From: Treponema sp.
Lineage (GTDB): Bacteria > Spirochaetota > Spirochaetia > Treponematales > Breznakiellaceae
Direction: 5' to 3'
Length of the DNA stretch: 18,976 bases
Assembly (NCBI GenBank): GCA_031268245.1
Contig: JAIRXN010000216.1
Coordinates: forward strand, 1-18,976
Shown here: positions 6,678 to 13,422 of the stretch, one piece after another
Layout: each line of letters starts with the position of its first letter
Position numbering within the stretch: position 1 is the stretch's first letter
Position numbers and translations under genes: made by a program
The notes under the pieces: model-generated
The model's database searches: none
Told to the model about the DNA's origin: nothing
What the model saw: the letters and a program-made list of their open reading frames with translations, nothing else

Positions 6678-8228
6678 TTACCCGGAGATACATGAGCCTG
6701 TTCCAAACCCCGGGCGAGTTTTGGACAAGCCCTTGTTCTCTTTCAGCCTCTCATTTATCTCTGCGGCGGCTTTCCGCCCTTCCCCCATGGCGAGAATCAC
6801 CGTGGCCGCACCGAGTACGATATCTCCCCCGGCATAAACCCTGTCCAGGGAGGTTTTCTGTACCTCGTTGACCACGAGGCGGCCCCGCCTGTCGGCCTGC
6901 AGACCGGGAGTGGTTTTTGAAAGCAGGGGATTAGGTTCGTTGCCCAGGGCGACAATAACGGTATCGCAACTAAAGCCGTATTCCGAACCTGCAATAGCGA
7001 CAGGACTTCTACGGCCTGAGGCATCGCTTTCCCCCAGTTCAAACTTTTGAAGTTCCATGCCGGTAACCCGGCCCTTTTCATCTCCCAGAATTCTGTTGGG
7101 ATTGCGGAGGAAATCAAAGATGATCCCTTCTTCCAGGGCGTGTTCCGCTTCCTCCGCGCGTGCGGGCATTTCCCCGCGTGTACGGCGGTAGATCACATGC
7201 ACCTCGGCGGCCCCCAGGCGCAGGGCCATACGGGCCGCATCCATCGCCACATTTCCGCCGCCTATGACTGCCGCAACCCTTGAAAGGAATACCGGGGTGG
7301 CGGCCTTTTCGCGGTCATAGGCCTTCATCAGATTCGCACGGGTAAGATACTCGTTGGCGCTGAATACTCCCACCAGATTTTCTCCGGGGATGCCGAGGAA
7401 TTTGGGAAGCCCGGCTCCCGCACCGATAAAGACCGCATCACAGCCGTCTTTTTCAAGAAACTCCGTGATGGTTCTGGTGCGGCCCGCAAGAAAATTGTTT
7501 TCGATTTTGACACCCATCTTCCGGAGACCTTCGACTTCCGCCTGGACGATGGCCTTGGGAAGACGGAATTCAGGAATGCCGTAGATCATCACGCCGCCGG
7601 CCTTATGAAAAGCTTCATAGATAGTAACACTGTGGCCTTCACGGGCAAGATCCGCGGCGGCGGTAAGGCCGGCGGGGCCTGAGCCGATGACGGCTATCTT
7701 CTTCCCGGTGGCGGCCTTTACCACCGGCAGGGTTACCGCACCCTGAGAGCGTTCCCAGTCCGCTGCAAAACGTTCCAGCCTTCCAACGGCTACCGCCTTT
7801 TCCGTATCTTTGAGGATCTTCCCCAACGTACACTGTTCCTGGCACTGTTTTTCCTGCGGACAGACCCGGCCGCAAACCGCCGGCAACAGGTTTGTTTCCT
7901 TGATAATATCCGCGGCAGCCTTGAAGTTTCCCGCCTGGATCTCCGCAATAAAACGGGGAATCGGTACCCCCACGGGGCAGCCCGCAATACACGGCGTATT
8001 TTTGCAGCCCAGACAGCGTTCCGCCTCAAGCCGGGCCTGGGCTTCGCCGTAACCCAGGGCAACTTCGTAAACATTTCTCCTGCGGACTTCCGGATCCTGT
8101 GCGAGCATCTGCTGGGAAGGGATCGCCATGCGTTCTTTCGCGGAAAGTTTCTCTCCCGCGGCTTTTTTATCCAGTATGGGTCTGAGCAGTTTCCCTGCTT
8201 CGGCCTCCGGAATTTCTCTGGTCTCCAC
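6678..8228 (-). CDS. nfnB: NfnB: large subunit of electron-bifurcating ferredoxin:NADP+ transhydrogenase (GltD-like)
   Basis: A 516-residue Fe-S flavoprotein. With NfnA it should couple NADP+ reduction to oxidation of NADH and reduced ferredoxin, reversibly, in the cytoplasm. Eight N-terminal cysteines for the [4Fe-4S] region are at 72, 75, 80, 84 and 119, 123, 129, 133. The FAD motif is GSGPAGL at 182. The NADP(H) site is GGGNVAMDAAR at 323 with YRRTRGEMPARAEE at 347. GDIVLGAATVILAMGEGRKAA closes the FAD domain. The family is also annotated as glutamate synthase small subunit (GltA/GltD), but no large subunit is nearby, and the NfnA partner directly upstream favours NfnB. The start is GTG 8228 with GAGG 6 bases upstream. 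Oddly, the last 17 or so codons, from GLSKTRPGFGTG on, are encoded by a palindromic repeat that also occurs upstream of the gene. Confidence 0.92.
   Translation of the reverse strand: METREIPEAEAGKLLRPILDKKAAGEKLSAKERMAIPSQQMLAQDPEVRRRNVYEVALGYGEAQARLEAERCLGCKNTPCIAGCPVGVPIPRFIAEIQAGNFKAAADIIKETNLLPAVCGRVCPQEKQCQEQCTLGKILKDTEKAVAVGRLERFAADWERSQGAVTLPVVKAATGKKIAVIGSGPAGLTAAADLAREGHSVTIYEAFHKAGGVMIYGIPEFRLPKAIVQAEVEGLRKMGVKIENNFLAGRTRTITEFLEKDGCDAVFIGAGAGLPKFLGIPGENLVGVFSANEYLTRANLMKAYDREKAATPVFLSRVAAVIGGGNVAMDAARMALRLGAAEVHVIYRRTRGEMPARAEEAEHALEEGIIFDFLRNPNRILGDEKGRVTGMELQKFELGESDASGRRSPVAIAGSEYGFSCDTVIVALGNEPNPLLSKTTPGLQADRRGRLVVNEVQKTSLDRVYAGGDIVLGAATVILAMGEGRKAAAEINERLKENKGLSKTRPGFGTGSCISG
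6694..6732. repeat. Dispersed hairpin repeat, copy 2 (inside nfnB 3' end)
   Basis: Inverted repeat: CTGTTCCAAA pairs imperfectly with TTTTGGACAAG across a CCCCGGGCGAG loop. On the minus strand it shares a 22-base identical core (GCTTGTCCAAAACTCG and the following CCCGGG) with the copy at 8247-8284. It encodes the NfnB tail residues LSKTRPGFGTG. Confidence 0.78.
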
Positions 8229-8246
8229 GTCTTACCTCTTTTCCAA

Positions 8247-8284
8247 GAGCTTGTCCAAAACTCGCCCGGGTTTTGGACAAGCCC
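8247..8284. repeat. Dispersed hairpin repeat, copy 3 (nfnA-nfnB gap)
   Basis: A perfect 13-base-pair stem, GCTTGTCCAAAAC with GTTTTGGACAAGC, and an 8-base loop TCGCCCGG. It lies in the 85-base gap between nfnA and nfnB, 19 bases upstream of the nfnB start codon and close to its GAGG ribosome binding site. No T-tract follows on the transcribed strand. It is the best-preserved of the three copies in the window. Confidence 0.82.
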
Positions 8285-8313
8285 AGGTATTTATAAAATT
8301 GAAAAACTTCCGT

Positions 8314-9156
8314 TCAATTGTCCGGGCCCAAACTCAAATGACACTTGTGATGATCCTCATCTTCTTTTTCTTTGTATGAACGCATGCGGAGCATCATGTT
8401 TTCAAAATCCACCGCATGGCCGTCAAACTCCGGGCCGTCCACACAGACAAATTTGGTTTCACCCCCAACGGTAACCCTGCAGCCTCCGCACATGCCCGTA
8501 CCGTCGATCATAATCGTATTGAGGGAAACCATGATCGGTACATCAAATTCCTTCGTCGTTGCGGCACAGAATTTCATCATGACGGGCGGGCCTATGGCTA
8601 CCGTCATGTCCGGTTTCGGCTTCTCCGCGCAGTATTCCTTCAGGGGCCCGGTTACCAGGGCCTTGCGGCCGCAGGAACCGTCATCGGTAACAATGACAAG
8701 TTCGTCGGCAAAACGGCGCATCCGTTCTTCAAAGATCAGCAGCTCTTTGGTACGTGCGCCGGTAATAACCTTTACGGTATTGCCCGCCTCCTTCATTGCC
8801 TGAACGATCGGGAAGAGCGGCGCTACGCCGATACCGCCTCCCACGCACACCACGGTTCCAAATTTTTCAATATGGGTAGGATTGCCCAGAGGGCCCAAGA
8901 TATTTTCCACATGATCCCCCGGTTCCTTCAGCGCCAGCTTGTGTGTAGTCGCCCCTACGGTCTGAAAGACCATGGTAATGGTTCCCGCAGCCGGATCAGC
9001 ATCGGCGATGGTAAGGGGTATGCGCTCCCCCCAGTCGCTGTCAATCTGCACTATGATAAACTGTCCAGCCTTCCGCGCTCCGGCAATGAGGGGCGCTTCC
9101 ACCCTCATCTCATAAACATCCGCGGAAAGCCGTTTTTTCGATACGATTTTATTCAT
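8314..9156 (-). CDS. nfnA: NfnA: small FAD/[2Fe-2S] subunit of ferredoxin:NADP+ transhydrogenase
   Basis: A 280-residue ferredoxin-NADP+ reductase-like subunit; it accepts NADH and passes electrons through FAD and a [2Fe-2S] cluster to NfnB. The FAD motif RIPLT is at 45-49. The nucleotide-binding glycine motif GGGIGVAP is at 107-114. The C-terminal cluster ligands are D218, C223, C226 and C238. The spacing D-x4-C-x2-C-x11-C is the NfnA/SudB signature, with an Asp ligand in place of a fourth Cys. CVDGPEFDGHAVD follows as expected. The same family is often labelled dihydroorotate dehydrogenase electron-transfer or sulfide dehydrogenase subunit, but the adjacent nfnB settles the assignment. The start is ATG 9156; a TTG at 9174 is in frame but less likely, and neither has a clear Shine-Dalgarno. 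The gene lies 63 bases after the MATE gene. Confidence 0.93.
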   Translation of the reverse strand: MNKIVSKKRLSADVYEMRVEAPLIAGARKAGQFIIVQIDSDWGERIPLTIADADPAAGTITMVFQTVGATTHKLALKEPGDHVENILGPLGNPTHIEKFGTVVCVGGGIGVAPLFPIVQAMKEAGNTVKVITGARTKELLIFEERMRRFADELVIVTDDGSCGRKALVTGPLKEYCAEKPKPDMTVAIGPPVMMKFCAATTKEFDVPIMVSLNTIMIDGTGMCGGCRVTVGGETKFVCVDGPEFDGHAVDFENMMLRMRSYKEKEDEDHHKCHLSLGPDN

Positions 9157-9219
9157 GATAAAAAGATAATACAAAAAGGCAAAAAGAAAAAAGATCTGAA
9201 AACAGAGCCAAGGAGTTTT

Positions 9220-10617
9220 TCATCCATATTTCTGTACCGTCAAATTCCGCACCCAGCGTTCCTTGCCGAGAAAATGCCGGGCGATAAAATACTTGACAAT
9301 ATCGGTAAGTTTCACGATGCCGAACATGGATACAGGATGCATACTTGTGCAGAGGGCCAGAATGAAGCAGGCGGGCACAAAGAGGAAGGTATTCACGGAC
9401 ACATCGGCGTACATGCCCATGGCGGTGTCCCCTCCCGCACGGGAAATGGCCCACATGGAGTTGAGCAGAGCCCAGAAAGGCATGTAGAAGAGAATGACAT
9501 AGATAAGGCCCAGGCTGATTGACCTGGCATTTACCGTCAGGTTGCTGAAGACCAGAGGGATGAGCAGGGTGGAAACTCCTACTCCCGCAATTGCTATAAT
9601 AAATCCTGCGGCGGCGGAACCCGACTTGATCCATTCGGCGCGTTTGCGGGCCTCGTCGAGTTTGCCCGCGCCCAGGCTCCCCCCGATAAGCACCGCTGTG
9701 GTGGTAAAGATCCCTCCCCAGAGCAGGAAAAAGATATTGGCTATGGTCCAGGCGGCGGCCATGCCCGCAACTACCTCGGCTCCGCCTCGGCCATTGTAGA
9801 GCGCTGTCATGATGGTTTCGGAACTGATCCATGAGAAGTCCGAAAGGAACATCATGGCCGATTTTGCCATAATTTCCCTGATAAGCCGCCAGTTGACATG
9901 GAGAATCTTGCTGAAAGGGACAAAGAAAGGCGCCTTTCCCCGCTTTTTATCCCAGTACACATAGGTAATAAAGGCCGTCACCTCGACAAAGCGGGCAATG
10001 ATGGTGGCAATGGCAGCCCCGCTCACCTCAAGCCGGGGAGCCCCCATGTTACCGTAGATGAGGAACCAGTTTCCCACAGTGTTGACCGCCGTAGCCGCGG
10101 CGGAGATAACCAGGGGCACGGAAGGCCGGCCGATCTCCCGAAAGGAGCTGCCTATCGCATTGGAGATCACCATAGGCAAGAGGGTAAATGAGGTGAGCCG
10201 TAAGTAAGTCGAACCCAGCTCCACGATTTCCGCCTGGACAGCGTTCCCCATGGTCATCATGGAGAGCATCGCCTCCGGTATGGTCCAGCAGAGGATAAAG
10301 TAGAGCGCCGAAACGGCAAAGCCGAGGAGTACCTTAAAGCGGTACGCCTGGCCCATGCCTTCCTCATCTTTTGCACCCATAAACTGGGCGAGGTATATGC
10401 CTCCGGCGCCTGCAATAACATTGATAAATACAATGTGGATAAAGTTGATCTGGTTTGCTACGTTTACCGCGGCCATGCTCACGTCCCCAAGGCCCGCAAC
10501 CATGAAGTTGTCGATCAGGGAAACCATGCTCATGATGAGCTGCTGGAGCATAACAGGCGCGGCGATAGAGAGAGCTGCCCGGTAAAAACTAACGGGGCCA
10601 AAACGGAGTAGTTTCAT
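9220..10617 (-). CDS. MATE family efflux transporter (second copy)
   Basis: A complete 465-residue MATE transporter with the expected pattern of about 12 hydrophobic helices. Recognisable stretches are the first helix, with LSIAAPVMLQQLIMSMVSLIDNFMVAGLGD at residues 16-45; IGRPSVPLVISA near 170; and the second-half repeat SDFSWISSETIMTALYNGRG near 260. It is not closely similar to the MATE protein at the left edge, so this is not a recent duplication. It is first in a minus-strand run with nfnA, nfnB and pheT (gaps of 63, 85 and 45 bases), so co-transcription is possible. No Shine-Dalgarno is evident before ATG 10617. The substrate cannot be read from the sequence. Confidence 0.93.
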   Translation of the reverse strand: MKLLRFGPVSFYRAALSIAAPVMLQQLIMSMVSLIDNFMVAGLGDVSMAAVNVANQINFIHIVFINVIAGAGGIYLAQFMGAKDEEGMGQAYRFKVLLGFAVSALYFILCWTIPEAMLSMMTMGNAVQAEIVELGSTYLRLTSFTLLPMVISNAIGSSFREIGRPSVPLVISAAATAVNTVGNWFLIYGNMGAPRLEVSGAAIATIIARFVEVTAFITYVYWDKKRGKAPFFVPFSKILHVNWRLIREIMAKSAMMFLSDFSWISSETIMTALYNGRGGAEVVAGMAAAWTIANIFFLLWGGIFTTTAVLIGGSLGAGKLDEARKRAEWIKSGSAAAGFIIAIAGVGVSTLLIPLVFSNLTVNARSISLGLIYVILFYMPFWALLNSMWAISRAGGDTAMGMYADVSVNTFLFVPACFILALCTSMHPVSMFGIVKLTDIVKYFIARHFLGKERWVRNLTVQKYG

Positions 10618-10748
10618 ATACTATAATCATAGTTGAAAGGACAGGGTATTTATAGGGGAGGAACTCTCTCGAAATTCGTCCATTTTAGATAAAATCACGT
10701 AAAAGGCCATTTTTTATACGATTTTTATTCAATGTCTTGACTTAAGCC

Positions 10749-10778
10749 TTGCCTATCATCCTGGTTATATTCTATAAT
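10749..10778 (+). promoter_or_regulatory. Possible promoter of the radical SAM-glycosyltransferase operon
   Basis: TTGCCT (10749-10754), an 18-base spacer, then a perfect TATAAT (10773-10778). Transcription would begin near 10785, leaving a leader of about 70 bases that contains the hairpin at 10796-10827. A better -35-like TTGACT at 10737-10742 lies too far upstream of the -10 box. The rest of 10618-10748 is AT-rich with no gene; it presumably holds the divergent MATE promoter, which I could not place. Confidence 0.5.
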
Positions 10779-10795
10779 TTTCTTTAGCTTTGTTA

Positions 10796-10835
10796 GGGGT
10801 TTTTCAAATCGATCCTGAAAATACCCCGTTTTTAT
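10796..10835 (+). terminator. Terminator-like hairpin in the operon leader
   Basis: GGGGT-TTTTCA (10796-10806) pairs with TGAAAA-ACCCC (10816-10827, one bulged T), giving 11 base pairs and a 9-base loop, followed by GTTTTTAT. It lies in the predicted 5' leader, 20 bases before the start codon of the radical SAM gene. It could be an attenuator, or a terminator for leftward-derived transcripts. I could not find an alternative antiterminator pairing or a recognised riboswitch. Confidence 0.55.
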
Positions 10836-10855
10836 CCATAAGGGAGTAAGTATTT

Positions 10856-12103
10856 ATGAAAACCAAACGTTCAGGAAGTTCTTTCAATTCACTCAATTCC
10901 AAGCGAAAATTGGAATCGGTCTTCCTTTTTACCACGGGGAAGTGTAATGCCAAATGCGCCATGTGTTTTTATGCCAACGACATGGAGAAAGGGGCCCAAG
11001 ATCTAAGCTTTGAAGAGATTAAAAAGCTTTCGGAAAGCGCCGGGGAATTCAAACGGCTCTGGCTGTCCGGAGGGGAACCCACCCTTCGGGACGATCTCCC
11101 CGAGATTATCGAGATGATCTACAAAAACAACCACATCACGGACTGCAATTTCCCCACGAACGGCATCAAAACAGATCGGGTTATTGAATGGCTCGCCCGG
11201 CTGCGCAAAAACTGTCCGGATATGAACATCTCCATTTCCATATCCCTGGACGGTTTTGGCCAGACCCACGATACCCAGCGGGGCATTCCCAGTTTTTACA
11301 GGGCCATCGAGACACTCCGGAAGGTGCATGAAAATTTCAAGGACGACGGCCATGTCCTCACCAATATCGCCACGGTAATTACCAGGTACAATATACAGGA
11401 AATAATCGACTTTGTGGCATGGGTCTACGGCCGTTTCCACATTTCTACCCATACCATTGAGGCCGCCAGGGGAGTTACCAGGGAAGACGGGGTAAAGGTG
11501 CTTACCGAAAAATCCCTCAGAGAAATTCAGGATCAGATTGCTCCTTACTATCTCTACTATGCCAAACGGATCGGTGAGGGAATGAATTTCATCGGCCGCG
11601 GCCTTACCAAATTCTTCTATGTGGGGCTCATGAGGGCCATGTACAATATCCGGGCCAGCAACCTGGAGAAGCCCACGCCCTGGAACATGGACTGTACCGC
11701 CGGGGAAACCACCTTGGTTCTCGACTATGACGGGCGTTTCCGCTCCTGCGAACTGCGGGAACCAATCGGCAAGGTTCAGGACTACAACTGTGATGTACAG
11801 AAGATCATGCAGAGCGATGCGATGAAGAAGGAAATTGAGACAATCGGTCACGGATACAAGGCCAACTGCTGGTGTACCCACGGCTGCTGGATCATGAGTT
11901 CTATCACCTTCAATCCCGGCAAGATGATCTCCATGCTGATAAAGGCAAACAAGGAAACCAAACGGCTTGCATCCGAGCATCCGGTAAGCATCGGTGAAGA
12001 TGTGCTGGAGAGTCTGGAGAACAAGTATAAACTGGATCGGGCCAAGCTCATCGAAATCGGGCTTATCCCGGGTACTGCCGCTGTGGAAAAGCAGACGGCA
12101 TAG
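10856..12103 (+). CDS. Radical SAM enzyme with SPASM/twitch-like C-terminus
   Basis: A 415-residue radical SAM protein. The [4Fe-4S]-SAM site is C30-x3-C34-x2-C37, within TTGKCNAKCAMCFY. SGGEPTLRDD at 71 is the SAM-binding GGEP motif, and SISLDG at 128 fits the barrel. Further cysteines at 280, 298, 312, 338, 340 and 344 (NCWCTHGCW) suggest one or two auxiliary Fe-S clusters, as in SPASM/twitch enzymes such as PqqE or sactionine synthases (family knowledge). The substrate is not evident, and I found no plausible small precursor peptide within the leader. GGGAG lies 9 bases before ATG 10856. It is followed 13 bases later by a GT1 glycosyltransferase, so the two proteins probably act on one product. 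A cell-envelope or lipid-modification role is a guess. Confidence 0.9.
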   Translation: MKTKRSGSSFNSLNSKRKLESVFLFTTGKCNAKCAMCFYANDMEKGAQDLSFEEIKKLSESAGEFKRLWLSGGEPTLRDDLPEIIEMIYKNNHITDCNFPTNGIKTDRVIEWLARLRKNCPDMNISISISLDGFGQTHDTQRGIPSFYRAIETLRKVHENFKDDGHVLTNIATVITRYNIQEIIDFVAWVYGRFHISTHTIEAARGVTREDGVKVLTEKSLREIQDQIAPYYLYYAKRIGEGMNFIGRGLTKFFYVGLMRAMYNIRASNLEKPTPWNMDCTAGETTLVLDYDGRFRSCELREPIGKVQDYNCDVQKIMQSDAMKKEIETIGHGYKANCWCTHGCWIMSSITFNPGKMISMLIKANKETKRLASEHPVSIGEDVLESLENKYKLDRAKLIEIGLIPGTAAVEKQTA

Positions 12104-12116
12104 CAGGGCAACAGAA

Positions 12117-13394
12117 ATGAACATATTTCTCGCAAACAGGGGTTCTCAGGGAGATATTTATCCCTATCTCAGGCTAGCCCAGGAATTAACAGTCCGGGGG
12201 CATTTTGTTACGATCAGCATTCCGCGGATTTTTGAAAAACAGGCCAAGGAGGCGGGAGTAAATTATGTGCTCCAGGCCATGGACGATATTGCAGGAATGC
12301 TGTCGGAAACGCCGGATACCAAGGCTCTTCTTAAATGGATGCATGGGGTGGTAGAGGATCAGTTCGATGAGTATATCCCCCTGCTGGAAAAGCACGATAT
12401 CTTTGTCTGCGGCAACACGGAGTTTTCCGCGGGGAGCATTGCGGAATACTGCAAAAAGCCCATCATTCGTACAGCATTCGGGCCTTTCCTCCCTTCAAAA
12501 ACAATCTCGCCCCCCGCAATGCCCTTCCCCACTGCCAAAAGGATATTCATACCCCTGCTCTGGGCAATGCTCAACGGCGGGCTTAACATGATGATTCTTA
12601 AAACGATCAACAGGCGGCGCAAGGCCCTGGAACTCAAGACAATCAGGAGCCAGACCAGCCATGCCCCGAAAACCGCGGATAACTTCCTTATGTATTCCAA
12701 ATATCTGGGCAATGTGGATACAGAGTGGCCCTATAAATGGAATATCGGAGGCTATGTCTTTAACGACAGTTTCCCCTACGAGGAGCAGGCGCTCAAGGAT
12801 GTATCGGCCTTTATCAAAAAAGACGCAAGGCCCACGATCTTCTTTACTCTGGGTTCCTGCAATGCGGAAGAAAGAGACCGCTTTGCCGAACGGCTTTTTG
12901 ATATTTGCTGCCGGCATAGTTTCAAACTTGTGGTAGGCTGCGGCTGGTGGAAGGTGGGGACTCATCTTCACAACAAGGAGAACCTCTACCTTCTGGACAA
13001 GGCGATTCCCCACTGGTTTATTTTCCCCTCCTGCGATGCAATTATTCACCACGGCGGAGCCGGTACTACCCACAGCGTCGCCCGCGCGGGGAAGCCCCAG
13101 ATGGTGGTTCCGCTTCTTATCGATCAGTTCTACTGGGGCCAGCGGGTCAAAGAATTGGGCATCGGGCCCGGTTCGGTAAAGATGAAGACCTCAATCAAAC
13201 CTGCCTCAGCAGGTAAGGCTTCCTCTCTTGAAGAGAAGGTACTGGATCTGGTAAACAATCCTGTATACAAGGAGAACGCCGCCCGTCTGGGGGAACAGAT
13301 CCGCAGCGAGAAGGGCCTTGAAGAAATTTGCAAACATATTGAATCCTACGCATCAAGCCTTGTATCCAATTCGGAATTGGCGGTAAATCAGTAA
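12117..13394 (+). CDS. GT1-family (UGT/MGT-like) glycosyltransferase
   Basis: A 425-residue glycosyltransferase of the GT-B fold, expected to move a sugar from a nucleotide donor to a small, often hydrophobic acceptor. The N-terminus MNIFLANRGSQGDIYPYL carries the glycine motif of the family. The C-terminal donor-binding motif is HHGGAGTT at 311-318 followed by PLLIDQFYWGQRV, with D336-Q337 in the position of the family's sugar-contacting D/E-Q pair. No signal peptide or membrane helix is seen, so it is cytoplasmic or peripherally bound. I chose ATG 12117 because it starts the conserved motif directly. An earlier in-frame start at 11994 would overlap the radical SAM gene by over 100 bases and add unrelated residues. 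The ribosome binding site is weak, consistent with translational coupling. The acceptor is unknown; sterol-, lipid- and antibiotic-glycosylating enzymes all belong here. Confidence 0.9.
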   Translation: MNIFLANRGSQGDIYPYLRLAQELTVRGHFVTISIPRIFEKQAKEAGVNYVLQAMDDIAGMLSETPDTKALLKWMHGVVEDQFDEYIPLLEKHDIFVCGNTEFSAGSIAEYCKKPIIRTAFGPFLPSKTISPPAMPFPTAKRIFIPLLWAMLNGGLNMMILKTINRRRKALELKTIRSQTSHAPKTADNFLMYSKYLGNVDTEWPYKWNIGGYVFNDSFPYEEQALKDVSAFIKKDARPTIFFTLGSCNAEERDRFAERLFDICCRHSFKLVVGCGWWKVGTHLHNKENLYLLDKAIPHWFIFPSCDAIIHHGGAGTTHSVARAGKPQMVVPLLIDQFYWGQRVKELGIGPGSVKMKTSIKPASAGKASSLEEKVLDLVNNPVYKENAARLGEQIRSEKGLEEICKHIESYASSLVSNSELAVNQ

Positions 13395-13422
13395 TCGGAT
13401 AAGGAACTGCGGGATCTGCAGC

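Noticed and set aside
6678..8228. Glutamate synthase small subunit as the function of the GltD-like gene
   Set aside because: There is no large glutamate synthase subunit nearby, and an NfnA-type partner with the D-C-C-C cluster signature is directly upstream.
8416..9522. 368-residue plus-strand reading frame across nfnA and the MATE gene
   Set aside because: It crosses two well-supported minus-strand genes and their gap, and has no recognisable motif.
11003..12124. 373-residue minus-strand reading frame opposite the radical SAM gene
   Set aside because: Antisense open frame caused by GC-rich third positions; the plus strand has the radical SAM motifs and a Shine-Dalgarno.
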